Shown: piece by piece, positions 1 to 13,216 of the stretch | How the letters are laid out: each line of letters starts with the position of its first letter | Numbering within the stretch: position 1 is the stretch's first letter | NCBI GenBank assembly: GCA_029216955.1 | Contig: JANAVB010009599.1 | Location: 2,869,240 to 2,933,239, forward strand | Reading direction: 5' to 3' | Length of the DNA: 64,000 nucleotides | Source of the DNA: Iris pallida | Taxonomy: Eukaryota > Streptophyta > Magnoliopsida > Asparagales > Iridaceae | Notes under the pieces: generated by a model | Database searches by the model: none | Told to the model about the DNA's origin: nothing | The model's input: only the letters and a program-made list of their open reading frames with translations | Position numbers and translations under genes: made by a program

Positions 1-3000
1 ATAAAACAGCATATGGTCCACATGAACATTGATATTGATACTTCTCATACCATATTTATAATTAAGGTTGCAAAGAGAAAATCAAGTAGTTTTACATTAG
101 GTACATATGAAACCAGGATGCCCCTACCACTGTGATCGTGAAAGATGAGAAAATGCATCATTATTGATGACAGTGATAGAGATGGGATATCTCGAACTCC
201 AGTAAATAACTATAGTAGCCAAAGGCAATAAATGAATCTGAAGCCCAAGACGACAGAAAATGTACTAGGGTCATCCAAACAATAGCATCTCCCGAACACC
301 TTTAAGAAATAGGTCCTAGAGAGTTTATGTGGAGAATTCCAAATCAAGACAAATATATACAGAAAGGGAAAACATAGGATGAATCTAGGATAAAAGATTA
401 TATACATTATAAATGATGAGCATAGGTACATAAAAGGAAGTTTCATCCTGACACAAATTGTTGCACACTTGAGCAAACAATTGCTCACTTGAGGACAGTT
501 ATCAAACACTCCAGGAAACATCAAGTTACTATGACATGAGGATATCACCTGAAAAGTAGAAAGGCAACTATATATCTCCTAAGGCACCTAAATAAGGGAT
601 ACACTAGAGTAGAAAGTAAATATAATAAAGAAATTATGTACCAAGTGGCTAGATTTTGAATAGGGCTTACACCAACTAGAAAAAGAATTTTTTTAAAAAA
701 TGATGCCATATTTTATTATATTGATCATTCGTGTATAACAACAGCGCTAGCCCTATAGCCAATGAATTAATGAATATACAAGTAATTGTTTACTAAACTA
801 TATAAAGCGAATTAAACTTTGTAAACAGATTGATTTTTAAGCCAGTAACTAAAATCTTTAAAATACTAAGTACTAAAATAACCAAATTAATAGCTGACCA
901 CTTTAGTAACTGCTACAAATGTTTATGGCTCAGTAAGAGATGGAAGAAAAACAGGAAGAAGGAAAGGATTATTAAATATAGTGCATAAAAGTGTAAATAA
1001 ACAAGATAACGAAACAGGAGTTATAAAGAAAATTATAATAAAAAAATAATAACGTTAAGGCATAAACAAATCGAAAAGGAAACAAGGAAAACAAAATGAT
1101 TCTATAAAATCTATGGAAGATAGTAGTTAACCTCTCTCCTGATAGTGATCTACTATGTTCAAAAATGGTCAAGGGACACAATTTGCTGGCTTTGGTAAAG
1201 GTGAATGAAGGAGGTAGGTGGCAGCAGAAAGACAAGTTTTTTTAAACACTCTCTTTTATTTTCTGGTGTTCATACCCTCTTCATCAACTTGAAAAAATAG
1301 AGACATGAACTTGCAACCACCAACTATTTATTGAAACCCATAATGCTTTGCTTGGACACCTGAGATGCATAGGTCCAATTAGACATGTAACAGTTAGACA
1401 TATGCCTAAATGAGTATGTCCAATAAGAACTCCACCTATCTAAAATGTGGCACTTGGTGAAGGGCCAAGACACCAAAGTCGCATTTGGCTCTCTTGATTC
1501 ACCTGGCACCTGAAGGGGGACCTAGGCTCGACCTTTTAAGTCACTAGATATCACCCTTCCATTCAAGTCTTGATTTACACGAAATGAAAGATATAGGGCA
1601 TTAGATATCAGGAGAAGTGCAAATCAACTCAAACATTAGTCAAGAAAATAATTCATTATACTCAAATATATACAGGATACATATATGTGATACACATTAG
1701 CTAACACATAGCAAGAGGTTACTCAATCTTTTAGAAGGTTCTTCTGTCAACAATTTTGGACAACCAGACACTTGGCAACACATGTTCACTTAACGCTAAC
1801 AAACGTCAAAAGAAAAATGAAAGTGGGAATGTGCACAAGGTTACACAAGAATATTATAAACTACAAATCTTTGCAAACTTAACACAAGAAGTAAAAACAT
1901 TCAAACTAACACGTCCTAAGAAATATCACTTAATCACACAGCAGCAGGCAAAAAAAAAATCCTAAGAAAGACTCAACCCACAAGTACTCAAGTTTCCAGT
2001 GCACTTGATCACAAGGTTCTCGACTGAAATTATTAATCTAGAAGAACAAGAAAACAGATCCGAGAACAATTTAGATCTTTACATGATGTGTATAAACTTA
2101 CCCATATTATGTCTATTGATATGTCAAATTTGTATTTCAAAATCCACATTACTGTGTCATCAAATAAACCACTTCAAAAACCTACACACGTAAATCATTA
2201 ACGGAAGCCAATATGTGCATAATACCACAGTTATCGGGGTCGCAGCTCACTCTACATTGAAGTAATCACTTTCCTTTCCAAATTCCTTGGCATTTCCAAA
2301 CATCGGAAAGGAAAATCAATAAGAAATAAAATTTCCCAAATGAAAGGAAATGAGAAGGAATTGATTTCCTTTCCCTTCCATTCCGCGAACCAAACGAGGC
2401 CAAAAAGGATTTGTATCATTATGTACCAAAGTTGTATAAATAGTTCGATTCATTAAAAGTAGAGTTCTTACTAGTTGAATGCAAATAACTTTTGGTTTCC
2501 TTTCAGGCAAATTAGGGACACTACTATTGATATAGTAAAGTTTAGTTGAATGCCTTCTGATCCTAGATTTTGTTTGAAAATATACTGACTTGATTTGCTT
2601 GAATCTGTATCTTGAAAACCGAAGGTTTCATTTTATATTCTTTGTTATTTATGTCATTCTCTTTACAGATTGTTGGTTTCTAGGATGACCTCCAATTGTT
2701 GTTTTCTTTTCATTTTGAGATGTCTTTTTATTCCATAATCGATATGAAAATTTATTCTACTTAGTCTGGCTATTTCTGATGCCATTTTGGCTAAGGTTGA
2801 TCTCAGGGTACATACTACAAACAAGTTGCTCTACAATTATTACAGTCTTGAAACTTTTTTGTAACATGCAATTATGCCATAAACTTCCTGACATCCTACC
2901 AGAAAATCTTTTGCTTTAACAGTTTGCAGCGGTTTGTATTTTGGAACAATGACATGAACATGGTAGTAATGGACTTTACTGAAATTTGTTCCAAATAAAC

Positions 3001-3262
3001 AGGTGCTTCAAATGGTTTCTTTTGTTCCAAATAAAACAGGTGATTCAAATGCTTCAAATGGTTTCTTTTGTTCCAAATCTTGCTAAACTAAGGAAATCTT
3101 GCTAGTTTCTTTACTGAGATTAAACAGGAAATCTTGCTAGTTTCTTTTGCATTTTTGCTAATTTTGCTCCAAATAGGTGCTTCAAATGGTTTCTTTTGAG
3201 ACTAAACATGGTTCCAAATAGTTTCTTTACTGAGATTGAACAAGGTTTCTTTATTGTCATAG
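1..3262. other. AT-rich intergenic DNA, no gene seen
   Basis: No reading frame here resembles a known protein; the short frames are scattered and lack domain-like composition. Around 2270-2400 there is a purine/pyrimidine mirror-like stretch ending in CGAACCAAACGAGGCC, which looks like the right end of a MITE, but no matching left end was found. No CACTA-type 5' terminus was found that could pair with the 3' terminus at 8664. Confidence 0.6.
3005..3197 (+). repeat. Three direct copies of a 19-bp motif
   Basis: GCTTCAAATGGTTTCTTTT occurs at 3005-3023, 3051-3069 and 3179-3197, with related partial copies (TTGTTCCAAAT, AATCTTGCTAG) between them. It lies just upstream of the Transposase_24 gene and looks like local duplication. 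Confidence 0.7.
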
Positions 3263-5085
3263 ATGGAAAAATTAAAGAACAAGATATATTTGAGGCCCGG
3301 ACAAGCAGCCAAGATGACGTCTGCATATGAGAAGCAAAGAATTGAAAATATTGCTAGTAACCAAAGGAAATTTCAGGCTTTGGGTTTGCTTCACGCTTCA
3401 AAAACTTTGTTAGCTCCATGTGAGAAGGTCAACCAAACAAGTTTGGCTAAGAATAGTAAAAGAAATATGAGTGAAAGAGCTGATGATGAGTATCGACAGC
3501 AAGAGGGTGATGATTTTCTTTATTCGTCCAGCAGCGATGATGATAATAATGGGCCTTCTAATCCACAAATGAAAAAGGTAAATATTAGATCTTCAAGTGA
3601 TATGTTAACTTTGTTTAAATTATGTTACTAACAATGCCTAAATATTTATGTATTTTGTAATGTTTAGGTCGTATACAGTGGTCCCACTCGTAAATCATCT
3701 CCCCTTGTTCCCACACATGAAGAGAACACGACAGAGGGCTCCAATAACCTTCAATTGCATGTGTCCAGTCCTATTGAGTCACTAGCCAGTGGTGCAGGTA
3801 ACTTATGAAGGAATGGATTACTGTCTACTCTATTACTAGTGTTGTGTGTTGTTATAAGCATGTCAAGAATATCATCTTTCCTATCAAGAATTTGAAGACA
3901 CTGAACATTGTTCAACATGAAATTTGGAACTTTGTTATATATGTAACTGTAATGAAAACCTTCTGCATTTGCCACACAAAATTCATGTTAGAAGCACTGT
4001 AATGAAAACCTTCAACCTGTCGTATCACGAGTAGTGAATGGTTTGGCACTTTTTTTTCTTCCTGGAAGTTCAATTGTAAGCTGAACAAGTCATTTTGTAA
4101 AATTGAACAATTGTATCATTTTTTTTTCTTACTGGAAGTTCTATTATGATGCAAGTAATGTTATACATCAATAATAGTATGTTAGGTTGGCTTCCAAGTA
4201 AAGTTCCTGTGGTTAATAGTATGGTAAGGTAAAATAGCTTCTCTGTTAAATCAAACTATGAGTTCAACACAAATTAAAAGAATTTTCTGTGTGAATACCA
4301 GAATCAAGTCCATAATCAAACTATGAGTTCACAGAACAAGAATTTGAAGACACTGAACATTGTTTAACATGAAATTTGGAATTTTGTTATATATGTAACT
4401 GTAATGAAAACCTTCTACATTCCTCACAAAATTCATGTTAGAAGCACTTGATTGGTTTGGACTACAGATGAGTATAAAGTCATTGAGGCAATTTGCCCAC
4501 TTGATTAAACTGAAGCATGACTTGGCAGGCTCATCAAAGAAAAATACACGGGGTAAGACGCGTGGTAAAGCGGTAGAGAAAATGGTACAAAAAACTGGCA
4601 AGCTTCAAGTGCCAATCCCCACAAGGGAAAGGGCTCCGGTTGGAGAAAATGCTACTTCCCTTGCAAACCAGATTGGTGTTGAAATTCGAGCTGCTGCACC
4701 ACTTCAGGGCGTCATGTATTGGATGACATCGATGACTCCTTAAAGAAGTCAATTATTCTAAGAGTTCGGGTATTGGCGGATCTATTCACTAGTTCATATA
4801 ATTAGGCTTATTTTTGTATATTATTATCAATAATCCTTAATATTGAGTATATGTTTGCAGGATAAATTTGAGATCACAAATTATGATGAGGATGAATTGG
4901 TGAGGCAGACCATTACGAAAATATGTCAGCTGAGGTACAAAGATTGGAGGAGTCGCATGCATGCACATTATAAAATGTTGAGGAAGAATGGTGTTAACCC
5001 CAGAAGCAAGCCGTATAAAGGCATTTCACAAGAGGACTGGGAGTACATGATTGATCGGGTTTGGACAACAAATGAAAAATTTAAG
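3263..5085 (+). pseudogene. Transposase_24-type (TnpA-like) gene, incomplete
   Basis: Four exons are suggested by GT-AG borders and continuous homology: 3263-3577, 3668-3797, about 4468-4769 and 4861-5085. Exon 1 contains the segment AYEKQRIENIASNQRKFQAL, typical of plant CACTA second-ORF proteins, followed by a basic then acidic, serine-rich linker. Exon 3 has TRGKTRGKAVEKM and PVGENATSLANQIG, typical of the region before the Transposase_24 domain; a frame change follows APLQG, because the expected DIDDSLKKSI segment lies in another frame. Exon 4 (DKFEITNYDEDE to WTTNEKFK) is the start of the domain. No continuation was recognised before 8664, so the gene is truncated. TnpA-type proteins bind subterminal repeats; that role is known for the family, not shown here. 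Confidence 0.6.
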
Positions 5086-6920
5086 GTATATACTGCACAA
5101 TTACTTTATTCCTTATTCTAAAATGAACACAAAATCCTAGTTGGAGCCATATATTCATTTAGTTGGAGCCTCTGGCACTCTGATACATGTTCACAGTATA
5201 GGTGAAGCCTAGAAGTCGATGTACCATGTGTGGAAACAGTATAGGGATGATGGTGTGTCAAATGTGCTGGAAATAGGAACTTAGAGTGTGTGTATGGACC
5301 ACAAAGGGCAGGAAAAACCCAAAACCTGTGTGTGTCATAGGGTGTCCTAGATTGGGGCAAATTTTGGAGGGTGAATCTGCAGGTAGGATATGGCAGTAGT
5401 GTACTAGTCTATTAGACCTGTACAGAAACAGGGACTGCTACATAGGAGTAGCAGATGCAGTAAGCACCAGCAGCAGAGGTATTAGGAAATTGTATTAGGG
5501 TTCATGATTTGGGGATTGATAATGGGTTTTCGAGACTTATTGGACTGTTAACTGTTAAACTGAAAATGGAATCCTGAAACTGTATGTATCACTGAAATCA
5601 CAATTTTCCTGAGAATACTGCCTCCTAATATTGACACATCACACATGAGCTGGGAGTTGACACACCCTACAAACTGGTATGAGAACTTCACACACATTTC
5701 TCTACTGTTCCTGAGAACATTGGAACACTGTTTCCAATAATAATTGCAATGAATGGATCCTTTATTTGTGTAAGGTTTAATATACATGTTAGGTTGTCAT
5801 GTTAGCATGGAATAGTTGGTTTTCGATTTGCTTTTAGACTGAAACTGTGTATGTAAACTGATGTTCCCTGAGATTGATACACTGTTACATCTACACATAT
5901 GTATTTTTCTGAGATACACTCTTTCCTGTCATGCCATACACACACATAAATCCTTAACACAATGTTAGCTCACTAACACACTCATATACAATTACAGTTT
6001 CAGGATTCCATAGCAGTAAGCACCATCAGCAGAGGTATTAGGAAATTGTATTAGGGTGAATCTGCAGGTAGGATCATGAACCCTAATATTATCAATCCCC
6101 AATTCTAATACCAGGTAATTGTATTAACATTTCTATTAAATATGAGAAGACAAATGTAGAGTTTCTTTTAAACTCCCTCCATATATATCAAGACACTTTT
6201 GGTTAGTTCAATTCCTAAATTAATTCATGTCAACTTACCCAGTAAAATTGGTCTTCTTGGAATTCAAATTCCATGAATCTCAATTCAATGCAGCAAAAGT
6301 TGTTATTACTTCCACAAATTCGAAGCTTCTTTTAGTATAGTTTCTTTTAGTATAGTTTCTTTTATCTGAATTTGGCAATCATAATCCTCCCTAAGCAAAG
6401 TCCATGGTTGCCTGGAATAAGTGTAGTGGACTCATCTCCAGTTAAATAATTAGGTAAGCTAGAGCCTAACCAAACAGTTAATCTTGGTAGCAAATTAGGA
6501 TCGACTCGACAAAGGCCCCCTACTCACATCAATAATATGTGCACTTACATACTAAATATATGATTTGATCACTGTGAAAGGATTCAACAAATAATAGACC
6601 AAAAGAACACATAAATCACAATGTCTTGCTTTAACCATAATTTGATCATTTATAGTGCATGAGATAAATGAGATATAGTGAGGTCAAGTCTCAAATTCCA
6701 GAAACTAGTAGAGACCATTTTGATATCAGTGAAGGGCCTTCCATTTCAGGCCAAAGGGCTTTTTAAGTTTGGAAAAGGATAGAGGCAGTTGAACTTTTAA
6801 ACACCAGTAAAGAAATGAAACTGTACATGAACCCCAGTTTTTTGCTCTTGATTTCAAAAGTTAACAAGAAGTTAGTACATAAGTTTCCTACACAAGATAG
6901 TACACATCTATAATTACCAG
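5086..6920. other. CACTA interior without recognisable coding sequence
   Basis: No exon was recognised. Segments near 5430-5580 recur near 5990-6110, partly inverted: the stretch around GGATTCCAT/ATGGAATCC and the ATGAACCCTAATA/GGGTTCATG pair. They form an imperfect fold-back of about 600 bp, which may be the remnant of a small inserted element. Confidence 0.4.
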
Positions 6921-7109
6921 CAGGGTAATGCTAGGATTATAACCCTCTTACAACTAAATGCCACGTGACCGGCCTCCATTGAAGAAGAGGGGGAAAGGCT
7001 GGATGGGACCATGTTAGCAGACGGCGTGGGGTGGGGATGGGGTGGGGGGTAGAAGGGGTGAGGTTGTAAGAAGGTTGTATGCGGTCGGTTGTAAACTTAG
7101 CATTATTCC
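6921..7109. mobile_element. 189-bp MITE with 7-bp target duplication
   Basis: The ends are inverted: left GGGTAATGCTAGGATTATAAC, right (reverse complement) GGAATAATGCTAAGTTTACAAC. TTACCAG flanks the element on both sides (6914-6920 and 7110-7116). The core is GC-rich with a G-run. Size, inverted ends and duplication fit a MITE, probably hAT- or Mutator-derived; 7 bp does not settle the superfamily. Confidence 0.7.
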
Positions 7110-8289
7110 TTACCAGGTATAGGGGTCAACAGAACCTTCTTTTTTTTCCTAGCTCAAACAACATATACAGATATTAGTTTGCAGAAAGTTATCATGTGTC
7201 AAAATAATAACCGATCCATGACTGATAAATAACTTCATTGACCAAACAATATACACAAAGTTATCCTTATACTTTATATAGCAGTGGGATGACAACCAAA
7301 CAATATGCTTGATATTTAAGAACATGTTAGCAATATTCTGAAATGTGGAAATATGCTTAATCTTAAAACAATAAACCACGACCTTACCTGCAGTTTTAGA
7401 GAACAGTAGAGAAGTTGTAGAGATTATCAGGTTTTCCATCTTCCTCTCTCTGCCTTCTTATTTACTTTGCATCATAAATGATTCTATCTATAACATTCTT
7501 GTTTGTTTGTTTGTTTGTTTGTTTGTTTGTTTGTTTGTTTTTGTGGTTTCATCTTGTAAGCTCATGGTGAAGTATATACTTTTCAAACACACATCTGCTT
7601 GACGATGACTCTAATCATGTTTAATTGAATATTCTTAGCTCATTTTTATCCATCCTTATGGTGAATCAGTCATGACCCATGTCTGAGGGCCTGAGGCCAT
7701 TGATATATTGGACTTTACCTAGTTGTGTGTGAAACAAAATACAGTTCATATATTTTTTTAGTCTTCATATATACTTGTCATTCTTTTACCATATATTTTG
7801 TTTTACTTACATCTTTTTAATCTTTTTGCAGGATCACATGGACAACAAGCCAATATTTTGGGAATACGTTTTATCATGGGATCTATCATTATTTTGGATA
7901 AACTAATGTATGCAATGAAAAGATAACCATTGTATCTATTTTTTGGGAATACATTGAATACATATATTTTTGTTTACATTATGGTTGTCTAGCTAAAATA
8001 CAGTACGTTTGTGGAATACGATATGTTTCTCCTTCAATGTGTTACTTGAAGTTGTTATTTTTGTATTACTGGATTATTTTATGAAGAGATGTTGGAAGAT
8101 ATTATATGGGATATCATGTTGTGTAAGGCAACGTGTTGGTTTTTAGTTTCAGGTTCTTTGAATACAAATTTAAATGTTATATAAGTTATTTTTGAAATCA
8201 GGTGTTATATCTATGTTTAAATTTATGCAGGGAAAACATATTAGTCCTGATGATAAATTAATATAAAAAAAAATAATATAAAAAATAAA
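7110..8289. other. Right interior of the CACTA relic, no gene
   Basis: AT-rich sequence with no recognisable exon. A possible acceptor (TTTTTGCAG) at about 7832 precedes a short open stretch that could be a last exon, but no homology supports it. Confidence 0.4.
7501..7541 (+). repeat. (GTTT)n microsatellite
   Basis: About ten uninterrupted GTTT units. Confidence 0.95.
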
Positions 8290-8664
8290 TTAGCTTTCGC
8301 GACATAACATTGTGTAGCAGAAAATGTTATTATATTTGGCGGCTACATTAGCTTTTGCGACATTAGGTTGTGTAGCAGGAGGTGTCTTTTTCCGCGACAT
8401 GTGTTATGTTGCCAATATATATAAGTTTTGCGACACACATGACATGTCGCCAAAGGCCATTATTATAAATAAATTATGATATGTCACCGAAAGTGAAAGT
8501 TTTCTACGACATGCTATTTTCGTGTCGCCAAATAGTTTCCCAGACAAGGCTATGCCGACACGTGTGCGACACAGTAAAATATGTCGCAGAAACACTTTGG
8601 CAACACAATTCTAACTTTGCGCTACATTTTGCTTGTGTCGTAGAACTTGCATTTTCTTGTAGTG
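8290..8664 (+). repeat. CACTA subterminal repeat array and 3' terminal inverted repeat
   Basis: GCGACA or its complement TGTCGC, with one-base variants, recurs about ten times (for example near 8299, 8357, 8393, 8430, 8446, 8525, 8565 and 8582), in both orientations. The array closes with TTTTCTTGTAGTG at 8652-8664. Subterminal repeats of this kind are the binding sites of TnpA-type proteins in En/Spm; that function is inferred here. Confidence 0.7.
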
Positions 8665-8739
8665 AGTATTTCCCCTCCCAGCAAGTGAATCCAGAATTCC
8701 GACACAATGATTCAAGATGAGTCCAGCCAAAATATAATA

Positions 8740-8835
8740 ATACCAGTAAATAATTCCAGTAAATGATTCCAGTAAATGATTCCAGTAGGTGATTCCAGTA
8801 ATAGAAGCCGAAAATAATAATACCAGTAATAGAGG
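8740..8835 (+). repeat. Short tandem repeat, unit about 13 bp (GATTCCAGTAAAT)
   Basis: ATTCCAGTA recurs at 12-13-bp spacing with small variations, then continues as TACCAGTAATAGA. Confidence 0.8.
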
Positions 8836-8904
8836 CCAAAAAATAAATGTGTGTCGTATACATGAATCCAGTAATATCCACACGTGTTGTAACAGAGAAT
8901 CGCA

Positions 8905-10867
8905 TACAACTAACTAGAACTGAAATACAGTAATTGACAAATAAATGAGAGATCTATCAGAGAATGTACTCGCCTGATAACCTGAACAGCTGATAAGTAT
9001 AGGGGGTCCAACTGAAGCCACAGAGTCCTATTTAAAGCAACACAGGTTACAAGGTGTCTGGCTCCTAATTAGAACAGCTCAAGTCACAACATGTCCAGAA
9101 GGGTAATATAAAGCACTACAATGCATTCTACATGAATCTAGGTCAAACTAGGCTAAAGTCAACCCTTGGTCAACTCTGGTCAACTGCACTAGTCAAACTA
9201 GGTCAAACTAGGTCAAACTAGGTCATGTCCTAACCCAGTAAGTCTCACTAGGCCTAACCAAGACTATCCTAGCAAGCACACATCAATACAAGGCTATACA
9301 AGCCAACATACACCCAACTCTATATAGCATGTAATTATTCAATACTCAAATAGGCAAGAATTCACATTGTATATATACTAGGTAATCTATTACTTTAAGC
9401 TATATATGTCTACACATATATACACATGCATATATTGGTATTCAACATTAGGTCTATAATCATGGCATTTCAAATGGTTATATAAACTTATATATTACAA
9501 CACAATATGCTAACATATATATAATATACATACATAGCTAAGTTAACTATATTCATAAATACTTATTTAAGAGGCTATGTGTGTGTATGTGAACATGGCA
9601 AAGGGGCAAGTGAGGGTTAAATGGGCATACATAGTGTATACATATCAAAGAGTGTCAAAGTGTAAGTGAACAATGTGTCAAGTATGATAGTGTCAACATA
9701 GTGTAAGGGGGTACATGAGGTAATATAGGATTTGTGTTAACATAGAACATTACATCTCATTAACTTGTATATTGCATACATTACATCTATTATTATATTA
9801 CATTCATGCTTGCATTCATTCATCATTCATTATTCTCTTGCACCACTATATGCACCATACATTACATACTATGGAACCTACATATTCATTACAAGTCATA
9901 CTTATACATACTTACATTAGATAGGATACTTACACCTCATACATCATTTATTTAACCATTTACTCATGCTTGTATTCTCTATTTAATTACATAATGTATA
10001 TACATTAACATGGATTAAAATCAAATAGAATATTATATTACACACAAGGGTGCACAAAATGCATATGCCGAATAGTAACTCCTACTAATAATCAATACTG
10101 TACCATCTCAGCATGAATTAAAATTTAGGATTAAAGTATGTTATAGATCTATGTGTTAGCTTTCCGAAATTTTAAACGGATCGCATTTTCGTTTCCGGAA
10201 ACTCCCAAAATCGCAAAAACACCGAGAACGCGTTTGTCTTTCGTACAGCTGACACTCAAATAATTCTCCAGAAAGTTACAGAAAGAATTAGGCCTAATAA
10301 TACATGTTTTTGGAAAGCTAACTTCAATACGCTTCTTTTAAAAAAAATGGAAGAATAAACCGAGCTTTGAGCTAGAAGTTATGACATTTCTAAGTTAGGC
10401 CTGAAATTAAAAACGTGGATAAAAATCATGACGGATTTAGGTAGTTTGAGACAAAAGAACACAAGTATATAACATAATATATCAAGAACTCACTCTCTAC
10501 ACTAGTATGTATATATGAGACACTATAGAACACATCTCCAATACAAAAATATGAGATTAAATATGTAATAATTCATTCATACATAACAACACATAGTGTG
10601 TCCAAATTTAGGATTTTCCCACATGGACACAACCACAACACAAAGGAAACTCCTATGACCTCCAAATAGACACGAAATGGACACAAATGGAGATACAACT
10701 ATGGGGTCATTCCTATGGGTTCAAAATAGACCTATATGCATGAGAAAATGAAAAGGAGAAGGGATTTATACCTTCCGGTAGATCGAATCGAAGAAAAGCC
10801 TTCCCGGAGCGACACCGACACGTAGAGATTCCAAAAGGACACGAACGAGCTCCGAATCCTTCCAAAC
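8905..10867 (-). mobile_element. Fragment of a long Ty3/gypsy LTR (minus orientation)
   Basis: On the minus strand this region has the same order of landmarks as the chromovirus LTR at 54837-55135: a cluster of TTGAC motifs (here GTCAA at 9135-9230), then AGGAGCCAGACACCT (here AGGTGTCTGGCTCCT near 9053). No LTR start was found at the high-coordinate side, where the copia-1 coding fragment begins abruptly, so the LTR is truncated there. The remainder is AT-rich and has no coding sequence. The exact low-coordinate end is uncertain. Confidence 0.45.
9135..9235 (-). repeat. Clustered TTGAC (W-box core) repeats in the LTR fragment
   Basis: About eight GTCAA motifs, several in the unit GGTCAAACTA, stand within 100 bp. 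TTGAC[C/T] is the WRKY-binding W-box; whether it works here is unknown. Confidence 0.6.
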
Positions 10868-13209
10868 TTGGGTAGGAAGACACCATTGGAGATGCTTACT
10901 AGGGCAACTACATACACTGTTCTACCGAAAGTTTTTGGATGTGTGTGCTTTGTCCAAGATAGAAGGCCAGGCGTTGGCAAACTGGATCATAGGGCAGTTA
11001 AATGTGTCTTTGTCGGTTACACGGCGACTCAGAAGGGTATGCCTGTTGGAGTCCAGTCGAACGAAAGATGTTTGTCAGCATGGACGTTACATTCAGAGAA
11101 CTCGAACCATACTATGGTTCGGATGAAGGTTCAGCATTTGGTGACACACCTAACACAGATGGTTTTCGATGTGAGGGGGAGATAATAAGCCCAAATGTGG
11201 TCGTCGGATCGGTTCCGTGTCCGGTTGTAGAAAACTGGACGAAAGGGGGAGAGCACAGTGACTCAGTTACAGAGAATGAAGAAGAAGATACATATGTTAC
11301 GCAGGGGGAGCAGCAGACAAGGGAAAAGGAGCTCCAAGTCTACAGAAGGAGACAACAGAAGTCCAGTACTGTGCCTATGCCGTGCCCTGCGCCTACTGTA
11401 CCAGGTCCCTCGTCTACTCCTGCTCCAACTCCTGAAGATGTTGCCCCCGCACTGAATCACTCGGATTCTGATGCGGATCTCTCCGACTCGGATGGTATGA
11501 TCTATCCACCACCTATTGCTCCCTTAAGGAGATCTTCTCGCATTAATGCGGGTAAGGCTCCTGTTCGTTTTGATGATTACGAACATGACATTGCCAACTT
11601 CTTGTCTTATTCTAACATTTCTTCGAATTATCGAGCCTTCATTGCATCGTTAGACTCTACTTCGTTGCCCAAGTATTGGCAGGAAGCAAAGAAAGATCCA
11701 AGGTGGAAAGCTGCAATGATGGAAGAACTTGGGGCACTGGAGAAAAATAAGACATGGGAGCTGGTTCCATTACCCAAAGGGAAGAAAGCTGTGGGATGCA
11801 AATGGGTGTACACAGTGAAAGAGACGCCAGAAGGAAAGCGGTATAAGGCGAGGTTGGTTGCAAAAGGATTCACACAGTCATATGGAATAGACTATGATGA
11901 GACGTTTGCCCCAGTAGCAAAAATGAGCACCGTGAGAACTCTGGTCTCCATTGCAGCGAACTATGGGTGGAAGCTGTACCAGCTGGATGTGAAGAATGCC
12001 TTTCTTCATGGGGACCTGCAAGAAGAAGTATACATGGAGCTTCCGCCAGGGTGCTACGCGACGGAATCAAACAGAGGGACGTCGCAAGGAAAGGTGTGTA
12101 AACTGAAGAAGTCGCTATACGGGCTCAAGCAATCTCCTCGAGCCTGGTTTGACAGATTCAGAAAGGCTGTTACAGGCATGGGATACCGCCAAACAAATGC
12201 AGATCATACGGTCTTCCTCTAGCATACAAGAGGCCACATCACTATACTTGTTGTATATGTAGATGATATAGTGATCACAGGTGATGATGAAGTCGAGATC
12301 ACTAAGCTGAAGTCAAAACTCGCGAAGGAGTTTGAAGTGAAGGATTTAGGAGCGATGAGGTACTTTCTAGGTATCGAGGTGTGTGAAGGCGAACAAGAAA
12401 TTGTTCTCTCACAGAGAAAATACACACTAGATTTGCTGAAGGAGACAGGGATGCTAGGATGCAAAGCAGCAGTCACTCCAATTGACCAGAAGTGAAAGTT
12501 GGGAGCAGAAGCAGGAGAGCCCGTTGATCGTGAAAGATATCAAAGACTTGTAGGAAGATTGATTTATCTGGAACACACTCGCCCTGATATCTCATTTGCG
12601 GTGAGTGTAGTGAGTCGCTACATGCATGATCCAAGAAAGGGTCATATGGAAGTAGTATTTCAGATCTTGAGATATCTGAAAGGAACGCCGGAAAAGGAGC
12701 TATGGTTCAAGAAGAATGGACGCATAGAAGTTGAGGGATACTGTGATGCAGACTGGGCGAGCTGCACAGACGACAGAAGGTCTACCACGGGATACTGTAT
12801 TTTTGTAGGAGGAAATCTGGTCTCATGGAGAAGCAAGAAACAGTCTGTGGTAGCACGGTCGACAGCTGAAGCAGAATACAGAGCAATGGCTCTGGGAGTG
12901 TCAGAGTTGCTGTGGGTGAAAGCGTTGCTAATAGAGTTGAAGCTAGACAAGGGAGCATCATTACGTCTTCTGAGCGATAGTCAAGCTGCAATAAGTATAG
13001 CTAACAATCCAGTTCAGCACGACAGAACGAAGCATATCGGGATTGATCGATTCTTCATCAAGGAGAAGCTGGAACAAGGGATACTGAAGATTGACCATGT
13101 CCGCTCAGAAGAACAAGTTGCAGACTGTCTGACTAAGGGTCTTAGTTCATTAAGTCTGTCGAAGCTATGTAACAAGATGGGGATGATTAATATCTATCGC
13201 CCATCTTGA
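10868..13209 (+). pseudogene. copia-1 pol remnant (integrase end, RT, RNase H)
   Basis: The integrase C-terminal segment (VFGCVCFVQDRRP) is read from 10868; the frame shifts near 11030 into the main frame that runs to 13209. A low-complexity linker (YRRRQQKSS, Pro/Thr-rich) separates integrase from RT. RT shows KARLVAKGFTQ, LDVKNAFLHGDL, LYGLKQSPRAWF and the catalytic VVYVDD box. RNase H shows CDADWASC and KKQSVVARSTAEAEYRAM. Two in-frame stops break it, TAG at 12220-12222 and TGA at 12493-12495. The start is a truncation point, not a real initiation codon. It cannot make a full protein. Confidence 0.85.
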
Positions 13210-13216
13210 GGGGGAG

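Larger units (their letters stand above)
3263..8664 (+). mobile_element. CACTA (En/Spm) DNA transposon relic, right part
   Basis: Two signals agree. A gene with a plant Transposase_24 (Ptta/En-Spm) domain lies at 3263-5085, and the region ends at 8652-8664 with TTTTCTTGTAGTG, the reverse complement of the CACTACAAGAAAA terminus typical of plant CACTA elements. The last ~370 bp carry repeated GCGACA/TGTCGC motifs, as expected of CACTA subterminal repeats. The left terminus and the large TNPD-type transposase gene were not found, so the element is probably truncated or its left end was lost. The 3263 boundary is the gene start, not a proven element end. Confidence 0.6.
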
